DNA of 39,611 nucleotides from Clostridium neonatale (GCF_001458595.1 NZ_LN890328.1:316486-356096), one strand, 5' to 3'; shown: positions 1 through 9,432, counted from the first letter of the stretch. The notes: a model not told the origin generated them from the sequence alone. Translations and numbers: made by a program.

Positions 1-23
1 TATTAAAATATAAGTGCTGCTTA

Positions 24-52
24 TTGACACTATCAAAAAAATATGATATCCT
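24..52 (+). promoter_or_regulatory. Promoter of the bglA-type gene
   Basis: TTGACA (24-29) and TATCCT (47-52) are separated by 17 bases, a good sigma-A type promoter. Transcription would start near 59, just before the antiterminator hairpin, so the leader would carry the whole switch. Confidence 0.6.
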
Positions 53-72
53 TATCATAGATTTATAAAACA

Positions 73-102
73 GGATTGTTACTGGTAAAGCAGGCTATAC
101 CT
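73..102 (+). promoter_or_regulatory. RAT antiterminator site (BglG/LicT type)
   Basis: The bases GGATTGTTACTG, a short spacer and GCAGGCTATACCT follow closely the ribonucleic antiterminator bound by BglG/LicT-family proteins. Its last bases (ACCT) are shared with the 5' arm of the terminator that follows, so the two folds exclude each other, as in known PTS-controlled beta-glucoside operons. By analogy, a LicT-like protein would bind when aryl-beta-glucosides are being imported. No antiterminator protein gene lies in this window, so it must act from elsewhere. Confidence 0.85.
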
Positions 103-147
103 AAGAGATTTAGAAATTATTTTTCTATATTTCTTAGGTATTTTTTT
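98..147 (+). terminator. Leader terminator controlled by the RAT
   Basis: The arm starting TACCTAAGAGATTTAGAAA pairs with TTTCTATATTTCTTAGGTA and is followed by a run of seven T. It sits between the promoter and the beta-glucosidase and overlaps the RAT by its first bases, making it the attenuator of the gene. Confidence 0.85.
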
Positions 148-202
148 ATAAATTTTATATAAAACTATTACGATTATACATATTTTATCATTAGCGCTAT
201 GA

Positions 203-1648
<1,446 letters not shown>

Positions 1649-2250
1649 ACTATAAGATTTCAAAATAAAATATTATTTAAAGCTAAATAAGTTTATATGG
1701 TTTTATCTTTAAATAATTTAAAAATAAATATAGCATAAAGCATTAAATTTAACACAATATTTATATAAATAAACAAATAGAAAATGTAAACCATAAAAAG
1801 TAACTTTAATATAAAATAGTCTGTAAATAAAAAGTATAAACTCATAAACCATAATAATAGAAAGTGGGCTATCGCGTTAAGAATTAGTGCGAAGCTCCTT
1901 TTTATTACAAAAAATAAATCAAAACTCTAAAAGCTTATGATTTGTAGTAAAATATTTTTATGGAAAAAGAAAATATTTTACAAAAGATTATGTAATTAAT
2001 CAGAAGTTTTATCAATTAAAACTTCAATTAAATATTGATTGTATTAAAGAAGAGATATGTATTTAAAGATTTGTAACGTATTCTCTTATTGATTTATTAA
2101 ATAAATTAGAATTATAAAAATATAAATCTAAATGATAACCTTGTAAAATAGGATTATATCAGAGCCAAGCAGTTGTTAAAGCTATAACTTTTAATATATA
2201 ATGACCATGTTATTTTAGTAATTATAATATTATTAGCAGTAATAAGCGCA
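1649..2250. other. Gene-free stretch between bglA and ndk
   Basis: About 600 bases with many stops in all frames. An AT-only inverted repeat (ATTATTTAAAG at 1671, CTTTAAATAAT at 1709) could end the bglA transcript, but weakly. The one GC-richer element is the hairpin at 1866-1904, listed separately. No start with a good ribosome binding site precedes ndk, and no family was recognised in the decayed-looking part at 1960-2200. Confidence 0.5.
1866..1904 (+). terminator. Hairpin with T tract, terminator or element-end remnant
   Basis: GGGCTATCGC (1866-1875... read as GG-GCT-a-TCGC) pairs with GCGAAGCTCC through GG/CC, GCT/AGC and TCGC/GCGA with single-base bulges, and is followed by TTTTTATTA. 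It is much more GC-rich than its surroundings. It could terminate bglA transcripts or be the end of a lost mobile element. Confidence 0.45.
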
Positions 2251-2262
2251 GCAGGAGGAAAC

Positions 2263-2670
2263 ATGCAAAAACAACAAACTTTAGTCCTATTAAAACCAGA
2301 CGTATTACAAAGAAATTTAGTTGGTAAGGTATTATCAATTTATGAAGAAAATGATTTAAAGATAGTAAAGATGAAAATGTTAGATGCAACATTAGAGCTT
2401 GCAAAAGCACATTATGAAGAACATGAAGGAAGAGAATATTACGATAGATTAATTGAATATATAACAAGTGATACAATTGTGGCATTAATTCTTGAAGGTG
2501 AAAATGCAATAGAAAGAGTTAGAGCGTTGAACGGACCTTTTGATATATCTAAGGCAAAAGAAGGAACAATAAGAAAGAAGTATGCAATAAGTAATAATAT
2601 CAACTGTGTTCATGCTTCAGATTGTATAGAAAATGCAGAAAGAGAAATGAATATTTGGTTTCGAGAGTAA
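2263..2670 (+). CDS. ndk: Nucleoside diphosphate kinase
   Basis: Transfers the gamma-phosphate between nucleoside di- and triphosphates in the cytoplasm through a phosphohistidine. The protein has 135 residues, as usual. The N-terminus QQTLVLLKPD matches the family start, and the active-site histidine is His117 in the NINCVHASD segment. The loop after GTIR reads KKYAIS rather than the common GDF/GDY, a small divergence, but the arginine is kept. The start is set by AGGAGGA at 2253-2259. The gene stands alone between a gene-free stretch and two terminators, so it is probably monocistronic. Confidence 0.93.
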   Translation: MQKQQTLVLLKPDVLQRNLVGKVLSIYEENDLKIVKMKMLDATLELAKAHYEEHEGREYYDRLIEYITSDTIVALILEGENAIERVRALNGPFDISKAKEGTIRKKYAISNNINCVHASDCIENAEREMNIWFRE

Positions 2671-2719
2671 AGTAATATATAAGTAAACCAATCTATAAAT
2701 ATAAAATATAATTAATAAA

Positions 2720-2776
2720 AATCCACATATAAAAAACTGATAAATTCAGTTTTTTATATGTGGATTAACAATTTTT
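2720..2776 (+). terminator. Terminator of ndk
   Basis: A perfect 21-bp inverted repeat (2720-2740 with 2746-2766) and a five-base loop, followed by AACAATTTTTTAAT. It is the strongest hairpin in this stretch. Confidence 0.8.
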
Positions 2777-2777
2777 T

Positions 2778-2818
2778 AATACTGAAAATTTGATATAATC
2801 CAATTTTCAGTATTTTAT
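2778..2818 (+). terminator. Second terminator after ndk
   Basis: AATACTGAAAATT (2778-2790) pairs perfectly with AATTTTCAGTATT (2802-2814) and runs into TTTATTATTTAAATTTTTATTT. It may serve as a backup for ndk, or terminate minus-strand transcripts from the decayed lipoprotein gene. The remaining bases up to 3019 hold nothing recognisable. Confidence 0.6.
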
Positions 2819-3019
2819 TATTTAAATTTTTATTTCCAATTTTAAACAATTTTATAACACGAACTAAACATTTTTCAATGTTTTGAATGGAATATAATAA
2901 AATTGTTAAAAGAATTCATTAACAATACTTAATAATCCTAGGTAAAAAGGCACAGTGTAACAGTTGGAAGATTATATGACTTTTAATTAATAAAATCCCT
3001 AATGTAAAAGATAATTGAA

Positions 3020-3413
3020 TTAAAAAGGAGAGAAAAATATGTTATTAAAAAAAGGATCAACTCCATAATATATTTTTGTACCTATTATTTTTTTAATATC
3101 TTCAGTACTATAAATTGTTACAGGGCCAGAAGCTGCTGTACCGGTGATGGTCCAATCACCAAAAATATTTCATCATTTATTGAGTTATCATTTTTGCTAT
3201 TGGTCTCTGTAGACTTTTTATTATCTTTATCTGAAGTCTGTAAAGACTCATTACTAGTTTCCTTTTTTTCATTTGTTTGAGATACATCTGCAGTTTCTTT
3301 TTTATTTTCTTTATTATCATTTGCTTGTCTTCATTATTAATTTGAGCTTTATTACATCCAGTTATAAATGCGCATATTATAAGTGGAAGTATTATTAATT
3401 TTATTCTTTTCAT
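3020..3413 (-). pseudogene. Broken lipoprotein gene (at least two frameshifts)
   Basis: On the minus strand a good start (GGAGG then ATG ending at 3413) opens with MKRIKLIILPLIICAFITGC, a lipoprotein signal with the lipobox cysteine. The frame then shifts near 3324-3330 (probably one A lost): the next frame reads a Lys/Glu/Thr/Asn-rich linker (ETADVSQTNEKKETSNESLQ and onward). A second shift in a poly-A run near 3155-3168 leads to WTITGTAASGPVTIYSTEDI, and the frame closes at 3020. The original was probably a surface lipoprotein with a low-complexity linker and a small C-terminal domain that I cannot name. Both shifts are at homopolymers, so sequencing error is possible. Confidence 0.65.
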
Positions 3414-3621
3414 TAGATTCCTCCATAAAACAGCATATGCCAAATAATACCATTTAATTTTTATTGAGGCAATAATTTAAAAAAATAGAAATATATATGT
3501 TATTTATTGAATATTAATCTGAAAAGTAATATAATTTTTAAAAGGTATTGTTATATTTTGCTAAATTTGTATTTATGATTTTTTTATTATTTAATTAATT
3601 TTTAAGATAGAAGGTGTTTAT

Positions 3622-4179
3622 TTGACGGAGATAGACTATACTATTTCAAAGGAAGAATTAATAGATTTTCATATGGGACATGTTGAGGAAACTAAAGTTT
3701 TTAAATATCAGATGATTTCTAATTTTATTTTTATTATTTTAGTTATTTTATTAGGTTTTTTAGTTGCAATTGCTCTTATTAAAGACCCATTATCAATTGT
3801 AATATATATAGTATTTTCGTTTATAATTATGTTATTTAGAAAAAAGATTATTATGCATAAGCTTAGAAAAAAGTTTTTTAAAATATATTCTTTTGATAAA
3901 TATCAAAATTTATTTGAACAAACTAAATTAACTTTTGTAGAGGAAGGATTAAAAGTTAACACTAAATTTGTAGTGAAAATTTATAATTGGAATTCTATTA
4001 AGAGCATACATTCACTAGATAATTACATACTTGTAAGAACAGTTAATAATGAAGATTTATTGATTCCAATATTCTCTTTTAAACCTATTGAAAATAAACA
4101 GATTTTTTTAGATACTATAATTAATAATACAAATTTAGAATTAGAAAAAGAATATCCTAAGGATATAAAATATCTTTAA
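3622..4179 (+). CDS. YcxB-like membrane protein
   Basis: 185 residues beginning at a TTG codon after AAGGTG. There is a short cytoplasmic N-terminus, two adjacent hydrophobic helices at about residues 28-50 and 54-72, then a soluble C-terminal part with LTFVEEGLKV, YNWNSIKSIHSLDNYILV and a final hydrophobic strand. This order (two TM helices and a PH-like C-terminal domain) is that of the YcxB-like family, whose function is unknown. It stands alone, with no operon partners. Confidence 0.6.
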   Translation: MTEIDYTISKEELIDFHMGHVEETKVFKYQMISNFIFIILVILLGFLVAIALIKDPLSIVIYIVFSFIIMLFRKKIIMHKLRKKFFKIYSFDKYQNLFEQTKLTFVEEGLKVNTKFVVKIYNWNSIKSIHSLDNYILVRTVNNEDLLIPIFSFKPIENKQIFLDTIINNTNLELEKEYPKDIKYL

Positions 4180-4233
4180 ACTGAGAATAGATTTTTATGA
4201 ATATTTAAAAGAAGAATTTTGAATTAGACTAAG

Positions 4234-4280
4234 CTATATTGAATTAAATTTTTTATTTATTCAATATAGTTTATTTTATT
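4234..4280 (+). terminator. Weak terminator after the YcxB-like gene
   Basis: CTATATTGA (4234-4242) pairs with TCAATATAG (4261-4269) and is followed by TTTATTTTATTT. The stem is AT-rich with an 18-base loop. The rest of the 380-base gap to 4560 has no recognisable gene. Confidence 0.45.
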
Positions 4281-4560
4281 TAAACAACATTTATGGTATG
4301 AAAAATCAAAATAATGACAGTTAAACTGCGTAAAATTAAAGTAATAATGTTCTATGGAGTTAAGTAAAATACTTAAAAAATTTAAGAATAGCAAATTTAT
4401 GTTGTATAATCTATATAAGAAATGAGTGAAGTAAGTTGTAAATTATAGTGAATAATTAATAAAGAGCTATGTTCAAAATTTATTAAGGTCTTTTAGGAGC
4501 GTTGAAAATAAATTATAATACCATTATTAAAATATTTATAAATTAAAGGATGTAAAAACT

Positions 4561-4890
4561 ATGAAGGAAGAAAGATTCACAGAACTAGATAAAGATGATT
4601 CAAAAAGATTTATACCATGTAAGCAATATAAATGGCTTAATGATATGAATGCAGAATATAGTGAATATAAGTTTTTTCTAGAAAAGCTTAAATACAATAA
4701 AGAAGTAAAATATATTGAAACAAGAGATATGGTTTATATTGCTGCATCAGATTATATATATAAAGACATAAAGTTTACTATGATAGTTGATTTGGATTAT
4801 GAAAGTGTAGATTTTCTTGTTGAGGATATTGAAAAAGTAGAAATAATAAGAAATTTTATAGAAGAAATTATAAAAGACAGTTTATTATAA
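4561..4890 (+). CDS. Small acidic protein of unknown function
   Basis: 109 residues, charged, with no signal peptide or membrane helix. It starts after AAAGGATG about 12 bases upstream. The middle (KEVKYIETRDMVYIAASDYI) and the repeated acidic valine/isoleucine-rich end (VDLDYESVDFLVEDIEKVEI) suggest an alpha/beta fold, but I recognise no family. It is followed after 62 bases by the zinc-ribbon gene. Confidence 0.6.
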   Translation: MKEERFTELDKDDSKRFIPCKQYKWLNDMNAEYSEYKFFLEKLKYNKEVKYIETRDMVYIAASDYIYKDIKFTMIVDLDYESVDFLVEDIEKVEIIRNFIEEIIKDSLL

Positions 4891-4952
4891 AAAATTGTAG
4901 AAAAAGTTTATAATATAAGTAAATCAATATTTACTTATATGGAGGAATGAAT

Positions 4953-5129
4953 ATGGTATGTGGGTGTAGTTTACCAGATAAATGTCCAAAGTGCGGAGTG
5001 CTTTTGGAGAGAGAACGTAAGTATGATGGAGCATATATAGTTATTGAAAGAGTATGTAAAAATCCAAAGTGTGATTCTAATTATAGAATAAGAGAAGAGA
5101 AAATTAATAGCTGTGATATTGAAATATAG
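4953..5129 (+). CDS. Small zinc-ribbon-like protein
   Basis: 58 residues with seven cysteines: MVCGCSLPDKCPKCGVLL at the N-terminus and CKNPKCDSNY later. The CPKC and CKNPKC knuckles suggest a single zinc ribbon, of the sort found in small clostridial proteins. The ATG at 4953 is preferred over the one at 4947, because GGAGG at 4941-4945 leaves only one base before the earlier codon and seven before this one. It lies 15 bases before the flavoenzyme start and is probably cotranscribed with it. Its role is unknown. Confidence 0.65.
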   Translation: MVCGCSLPDKCPKCGVLLERERKYDGAYIVIERVCKNPKCDSNYRIREEKINSCDIEI

Positions 5130-5144
5130 ATTATGGAGAAAAAT

Positions 5145-6503
5145 ATGGATAATATAAATTTAAATTTAAATTTAAATCAATTAGAAGGAAAAATTATTTT
5201 AAAAGATAATATAGATTATGAAGAATGCAGATTGTCATGGAATAGAGCAATTGATGCTTATCCAAAAGCAATTGTTTATTGTTTTAATAAAGAAGAAGTT
5301 TCAAAAAATATAAAGTGGTGCAGAGAGAATAAAGTTGAGTTCAGAATAAGAAGTGGTGCTCATAACTATGAGGGATATTCAACAGGGAATGATTTGATTG
5401 TACTTGATGTAAGCCAAATGAAAAAAATAGATTTAGATGAAGAAAATAAAAAGGTAACATTAGAGGGTGGAGTAACAAATAGAGAAGCATGTAAAATCCT
5501 ATGTTCAAAAGGATATGCATTTCCAGGTGGAGGATGCCCTACAGTAGGAGTTGCAGGTTTCACACTTGGTGGAGGCTGGGGATATTCAAGCAGATTTTTA
5601 GGACTAGCATGTGATAGCTTAATCGAAGTAGAGTTTGTAGATTATAAAGGTGACATAATTATTGCAAATGAACATATAAATAAAGACTTATTTTGGGCAA
5701 GCAAAGGATGTGGTGGTGGAAACTTTGGAGTTGTAGTTTCTATGACATTTAAGCTTAAAGAAAAAGTTGAAAATGTAACTTTAATTGATCTTGAGTATTT
5801 TAATTTGGAATCTGATAGGCAAGTAACTGTAGTAAAAACTTATCAAGATATGTTTAAAAATCTAGATAATAAGGTTAATTTTAAGATGGCAATTTATAAT
5901 TCAAAGAAAAAAGGAAGAGGAATAAAGCTAATTGGATTATATTATGGTGAAAAAGAAGAAGCTCACAATATTTTAAGACCACTTATAGATTTATGTTATG
6001 ATGAAACTTTAAATTTAACATATACAAGTATATTTGAAGCAAATAGAATAATTCAAGACAGCCATGCAGATTATGAAAAATATAAATCAACAGGAAGATT
6101 TATTTATAATGACTATTCAGAAGAAGAAATAAAAGAGATAATTAAAATTTTAGATAATGCTGCAAATGGAGCAGTTTATGCAGCTGTAACATTTTATGGA
6201 CTTGGCGGTGCAGTAATTAATAAAACCAAAGAAGATGGTGCTTTTTATTATAGAGATGCAAAATTTATAATGGGCTTCCAAAGTGTATTTGAAGAAGATA
6301 AATATAAAAAAGAAAACATAGAATGGATATTAGAAAAATTTAAATACATAAAATCTATAACAAAAGGATCATTTATTAATTTCCCATTAGTAGAGCTTGA
6401 AGATTATAAACATGAATATTATGGTGATAATTATGAAAAGCTGAAATTTATAAAAACTAAATATGATCCTAATGATGTATTTGCATTTGAGCAAAGTATA
6501 TAA
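5145..6503 (+). CDS. FAD-linked oxidase of the berberine-bridge type
   Basis: A cytoplasmic flavoprotein (452 residues from this start) of the PCMH-type FAD-binding fold with a C-terminal BBE domain (ending NYEKLKFIKTKYDPNDVF). The motif RSGAHNYEGYS holds the histidine (codon at 5361) and GGGCPTVGVAGFTLGGGWG the cysteine (codon at 5535) that, in oligosaccharide oxidases of this family, link FAD covalently at two points; their spacing of 58 residues fits. Such enzymes oxidise sugars or alcohols and often reduce O2, which is odd in an anaerobe; the acceptor here is unknown. GGAG at 5134-5137 points to ATG 5145; an in-frame ATG at 5133 lacks a site. The N-terminus holds an Asn-Leu repeat from a short tandem repeat in the DNA. 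Confidence 0.82.
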   Translation: MDNINLNLNLNQLEGKIILKDNIDYEECRLSWNRAIDAYPKAIVYCFNKEEVSKNIKWCRENKVEFRIRSGAHNYEGYSTGNDLIVLDVSQMKKIDLDEENKKVTLEGGVTNREACKILCSKGYAFPGGGCPTVGVAGFTLGGGWGYSSRFLGLACDSLIEVEFVDYKGDIIIANEHINKDLFWASKGCGGGNFGVVVSMTFKLKEKVENVTLIDLEYFNLESDRQVTVVKTYQDMFKNLDNKVNFKMAIYNSKKKGRGIKLIGLYYGEKEEAHNILRPLIDLCYDETLNLTYTSIFEANRIIQDSHADYEKYKSTGRFIYNDYSEEEIKEIIKILDNAANGAVYAAVTFYGLGGAVINKTKEDGAFYYRDAKFIMGFQSVFEEDKYKKENIEWILEKFKYIKSITKGSFINFPLVELEDYKHEYYGDNYEKLKFIKTKYDPNDVFAFEQSI

Positions 6504-6599
6504 CTAATAGGTGACATTCACCTCTCGAAAAATGTCAGAATTATGAATAGAATCATATTTATCAACAAGTATAGAAAAAATTTCTACTAGAATAATGAG

Positions 6600-6648
6600 A
6601 TAGTACGATGTATAATAATTTAAACGTACTATTTTATTATTTTTTTAA
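6600..6648 (+). terminator. Terminator after the flavoenzyme
   Basis: ATAGTACG (6600-6607) pairs with CGTACTAT (6625-6632), followed by TTTATTATTTTTTT. A small extra hairpin (AGGTGA/TCACCT at 6509-6523) lies just behind the stop codon. Confidence 0.65.
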
Positions 6649-6705
6649 ATTTTAGTACCGAAATATAAAAAACGAATTGTATTATATATAAAAGGGGGTG
6701 AGAAA

Positions 6706-6876
6706 ATGGGAAATATAATGAAAATAAACTTGTATGCAGAAACTAAAAAGGCGCATAATAAAAAGATTTGTTTAAAAAATGTAGAAAAAAAGATTATGCA
6801 ATATAATAAGTGGCTAAAGCAAACTAATAGAGAGGATAAGGTTGAAACTTATGAAGAGTTTTTGCAAGCACAATAA
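6706..6876 (+). CDS. 56-residue protein, paralogue of the one at 13057
   Basis: A short gene with a very strong site (AAAGGGGGTGAG, then ATG). The product begins MGNIMKINLYAETKKAHNKK and continues with a central YNKWLKQTNREDKVETYEEF. The gene at 13057-13227 encodes a protein of exactly the same length with the same ends (MGNI-KIN-YAE and YN-WLK-TNREDK-E-YE-FL), which shows that both are real genes. Rich in Lys and charged residues, with no signal peptide or membrane helix; probably a small soluble helical protein. Function unknown. A terminator follows within five bases, so it is its own transcript. Confidence 0.75.
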   Translation: MGNIMKINLYAETKKAHNKKICLKNVEKKIMQYNKWLKQTNREDKVETYEEFLQAQ

Positions 6877-6880
6877 TAAA

Positions 6881-6934
6881 AAATAAAGAGGTAAATTAGG
6901 CAGGGATGTTTAATTTACCTCTTTATTTTTTATG
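6881..6934 (+). terminator. Terminator of the 6706 small gene
   Basis: AAATAAAGAGGTAAATTA (6881-6898) pairs perfectly with 6911-6928 and ends in a T-rich tract (TTTATTTTTTAT). Eighteen base pairs with a 12-base loop. The bases from 6935 to 7099 hold only a weak hairpin (CCACAAT... around 6993). Confidence 0.85.
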
Positions 6935-7099
6935 TTTAAATATATAGTTATGTACGTAGAAAAAAAGTGTCATAATTGCTTACAAGATTAAAACCACAAT
7001 ATACATCTAATTATAATTGTGTGGATCTTTAAAAATAGTAAGAAAAAAGTATACTAAATTTAAGTTAGTATGAATTAGATATATATTAGGAGATATAAT

Positions 7100-7531
7100 A
7101 TGGAAAAATATAATATTGAAAAAAGTAGTGACAAAGAATCAGAGTTAATAATAGATAAGCTGATAAATTACAATTTATCTAAGGTGCCCAATACTCAGAA
7201 AAAATCATTCATATGGATAAACAGAGTTATTAAAGATAATCATGGAGGAATCATTGCAGGGATAAATAGCAAAATGTATTGCTGGAACTGTTTATATATA
7301 GATTCTTTATTTGTTGATGATAAATATAGAAATAAGGGACTGGGAAGAAAGCTTTTAGAAGAAATTGAGATGATAGCAAAAGGAAATAAGTGTAAATTAA
7401 TTCACTTAGATACATTTGATTTTCAAGCAAAAGATTTTTATTTAAAGCAAGGTTACGAGATATTTGGAGTCTTAGATCAGTGCCCAGAAAATCACAAGAG
7501 ATACTATATGAAAAAGAATATAAATTCTTAA
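7100..7531 (+). CDS. GNAT-family N-acetyltransferase
   Basis: 143 residues of the acetyl-CoA-dependent GNAT fold. The segment LFVDDKYRNKGLGRKLLEEI holds the pyrophosphate-binding motif A (R-N-K-G-L-G), and FYLKQGYEIFGVLDQCP is the usual C-terminal strand with the Tyr. The N-terminal part is short, so the substrate cannot be read. AGGAGAT at 7088-7094 sets the start. It is a single gene between terminators. Confidence 0.85.
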   Translation: MEKYNIEKSSDKESELIIDKLINYNLSKVPNTQKKSFIWINRVIKDNHGGIIAGINSKMYCWNCLYIDSLFVDDKYRNKGLGRKLLEEIEMIAKGNKCKLIHLDTFDFQAKDFYLKQGYEIFGVLDQCPENHKRYYMKKNINS

Positions 7532-7565
7532 ATTCTTAAGAATTTTAGAACTTAAGAATTTTAAT
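7531..7565 (+). terminator. Terminator of the GNAT gene
   Basis: AATTCTTAAG (7531-7540) and CTTAAGAATT (7551-7560) form a perfect 10-bp stem that begins on the last base of the stop codon, followed by TTTAATG. The short T run makes it moderate. Confidence 0.55.
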
Positions 7566-7667
7566 GAAACTTCACTTATGTCATTTTGCAAAAACACGAT
7601 TGCATTTGCTATTGGGTATTCATACAAAATGCAGGATTTAGAATACTGACTTAAAGAGTAATAAAAT

Positions 7668-8282
7668 TTATAAAATAAGCTTTAAAAAATTATAGGCAAG
7701 CTTAATTCCATAATAAATAATCACAGAACCGCAGACCATGTTAATAATCTTTAAAGTTTTTTCATTAAATGATTTACTAAATATACTGACAATGCTTCCA
7801 AGGCAAAAAAACCACATAAAAGATGAAATACATACTCCAAAGATAAAATATGATGTCATATGTGATGGAAGAGTTGTGCTAAGTCCGCCAAAAAGCAAAG
7901 TACTATCAAGAAGAGCTTGAGGATTAGCCCATGTAACTAAAAAACAAGAAATTGTTGTTTGTATAAAATTTTTTTCTATATTAATTGAAGAATACAGTGA
8001 AGGAGTACTTTTAATTAACTGAATACCAATCATTATTATTGTAATTGAACCAGCCAAAAGAATTATTAATTTAAATAGTGGAAATTTATTTATTAAAAAT
8101 CCTATACCAAAGAAGCATGCAAGACTTAATGAAATATCAAAAAATATTGTAGTAAATACAACCATATACATTTGAGATCTTTTTCTACATAGAGCACTAT
8201 TTATCACATATAAATTTTGCATTCCTATAGGTGCAAGATAGGCAAGTCCAATTGTAAAACCTCTCAATATTGTTTTTAACAT
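7668..8282 (-). CDS. LysE/ArgO-family amino acid exporter
   Basis: An inner-membrane exporter of 204 residues with about six hydrophobic helices. GLAYLAPIGMQNLYVINSAL is the N-terminal LysE signature (AIGAQN-like) and the WANPQALLDSTLLFGG segment the conserved central motif, where other members read NPH-YLD. The family exports basic amino acids such as lysine or arginine. The start at 8282 (MLKTILRG) is preferred: AAGGA lies nine bases upstream, whereas the ATG at 8291 touches it. The remnant of an ACT-domain gene follows upstream on the same strand (8346-8495); an amino-acid-sensing ACT protein next to an amino acid exporter would make sense, but that is inference. Confidence 0.82.
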   Translation of the reverse strand: MLKTILRGFTIGLAYLAPIGMQNLYVINSALCRKRSQMYMVVFTTIFFDISLSLACFFGIGFLINKFPLFKLIILLAGSITIIMIGIQLIKSTPSLYSSINIEKNFIQTTISCFLVTWANPQALLDSTLLFGGLSTTLPSHMTSYFIFGVCISSFMWFFCLGSIVSIFSKSFNEKTLKIINMVCGSVIIYYGIKLAYNFLKLIL

Positions 8283-8345
8283 AAAAATCATTCCTTATTA
8301 GTAGTATAAAATTAAGTTAATAATAGATATATTTATTGAATGATA

Positions 8346-8495
8346 TTATTTTTCAATAGAAAGAACTCTTATAGAATTTTCTATTTCATTCTTATTATTG
8401 TTTAATGCCCAATCTAGAATGTTTTCATCTCTCTTTAATCTACATATAGCAAAGCTGTCCTTTAATAATTTTAATGATAATATTGCGTTTTACAT
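8346..8495 (-). pseudogene. Remnant of an ACT-domain gene
   Basis: A minus-strand frame preceded by a good site (GAGGAG) reads ATG, then TAA as codon 2, then NAILSLKLLKDSFAICRL, closely like the start of the intact ACT protein encoded at 11755-12144 (TLTLKLLKETFAVCRLNKNE). After DENILDW it jumps to NSIRVLSIEK and stops, which resembles the C-terminus of the same paralogue (AIEVLSNESYE). So it has a nonsense codon at position 2 and an internal deletion of about 80 residues. It lies directly upstream of the LysE exporter. Confidence 0.65.
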
Positions 8496-8604
8496 TGAAA
8501 AATCTCCTCTCATGTTTATAAATTTAGTTTTAAAGACTTTAATATATTTCTTATACACAAACTCATAGTATCATCATATCATTTAGCTGTATCCAGCCAT
8601 TTTT

Positions 8605-8652
8605 AATATCACATTATTCAAAATAATAAATGATTTTTGTGATATTTTTTAT
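8605..8652 (+). terminator. Isolated hairpin with T tract
   Basis: AATATCACA (8605-8613) pairs with TGTGATATT (8638-8646) and is followed by TTTTT. No plus-strand gene precedes it, so it may be a leftover or terminate read-through. Confidence 0.4.
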
Positions 8653-8789
8653 GCACAAAATATGGATTTTGAGTAGTAATTAAAAAATTTTCCTTGAAAC
8701 TTGAACATGATATATTTACAATTTATGTTATAATATAACTTATAATCTCAAAAAGATTTGTAATAAAGTTATAGAAAGTAGTGAATAAA

Positions 8790-9089
8790 ATGAGACGAAT
8801 CCAAACCTATGAGTTTAAATTAAGTGTATTTCTACTCATTGTTGTTACTTTTATTGTACCAGCTAATATAAGACAAAATGGAACGTTAATAGTATATAAC
8901 TTTGGATTTCCATGTAACTATTGGTCAATATACCAAGGGAGTGAAGGAAGTTATATACTTTTTGATAATCTATTTAATGGAAATAGGGGGATGGATATCA
9001 ATATATTGAGTTTATTCTTTAATATAGTTATTATTTATGCATTAGTAATACTATTAAAGAAAATATATATAAAATTTATCAACGATTAA
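8790..9089 (+). CDS. Small membrane protein of unknown function
   Basis: 99 residues with one hydrophobic helix near the N-terminus ([15 protein letters not shown]) and a second at the C-terminus ([15 protein letters not shown]), with a polar, aromatic loop between them ([19 protein letters not shown]), probably outside. The loop resembles a common group of small clostridial integral membrane proteins without assigned function. The start is uncertain: GTG 8781 would add three residues; neither codon has a clear ribosome binding site. Its last four bases overlap the minus-strand aldo/keto reductase remnant. Confidence 0.55.
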   Translation: MRRIQTYEFKLSVFLLIVVTFIVPANIRQNGTLIVYNFGFPCNYWSIYQGSEGSYILFDNLFNGNRGMDINILSLFFNIVIIYALVILLKKIYIKFIND

Positions 9090-9208
9090 AAATAAATAGC
9101 AAAATTGTAAAATCGTATTATCAAGATATGTAATTCATCATGAATTTGAAATACACCAAGCCCTAACATTGGCATTTCTATACCATTATTTAATTTTACA
9201 TATTGCAT
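9086..9208 (-). pseudogene. 5' fragment of an aldo/keto reductase gene
   Basis: After GGTGAC and ATG the frame reads [20 protein letters not shown] followed by QIHDE, the standard N-terminus of NADPH-dependent aldo/keto reductases of the 2,5-diketogluconate reductase type. Homology stops after about 25 of some 280 residues; the rest reads into unrelated sequence and closes at 9086. The catalytic Asp, Tyr, Lys and His are all missing. Its MerR-type promoter still stands (9254-9285). Confidence 0.75.
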
Positions 9209-9253
9209 CTTTGTCACCTGGTTTATATATTTGATATTAATATATCATAAAAG

Positions 9254-9285
9254 AGTGTACAACTTTAGAGGTACTCGAAGTCGAA
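9254..9285 (-). promoter_or_regulatory. MerR-type promoter of the truncated reductase gene
   Basis: On the minus strand TTCGAC (9280-9285) and TACACT (9254-9259) are 20 bases apart. The spacer contains a dyad, CTTTAGAG-GTA-CTCGAAG on the plus strand (9263-9280). An over-long spacer with a central dyad is the hallmark of MerR-family activation, and MerR regulators often control aldo/keto reductases in Firmicutes. Confidence 0.6.
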
Positions 9286-9351
9286 TGTTTTTTAAAATTA
9301 TTTTAAAACTTATTGGTATTAGATGAAAAAATTTTTATTAACAACAATGGA

Positions 9352-9380
9352 TTAAGCTAACGTTAAGATAAGAATACTAT
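9352..9380 (+). promoter_or_regulatory. TTAAG direct-repeat promoter of the 9433 gene
   Basis: TTAAGC (9352) and TTAAGA (9363) are direct repeats 11 bases apart, followed by a possible -10 box TACTAT (9375-9380). The stretch TTAAGCTAACGTTAAGATAA is found again, identical over 22 bases in all, at 14678. Repeats with one-turn spacing over the -35 region are typical of OmpR/PhoB-family activators. Confidence 0.6.
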
Positions 9381-9432
9381 TGTTAAACCATAGACTATAT
9401 AACAATTGAGTAAAATTTAGGAGGATTTAAGT

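Noticed and set aside
3039..3068. Nine-codon frame MLLKKGSTP behind a good GGAG site on the plus strand
   Set aside because: Too short to judge and overlapping the decayed lipoprotein gene on the other strand; it may be the stump of a peptidoglycan-binding protein gene but cannot be supported.
7578..7649. 23-codon frame between the GNAT gene and the LysE gene
   Set aside because: No ribosome binding site and no recognisable sequence.
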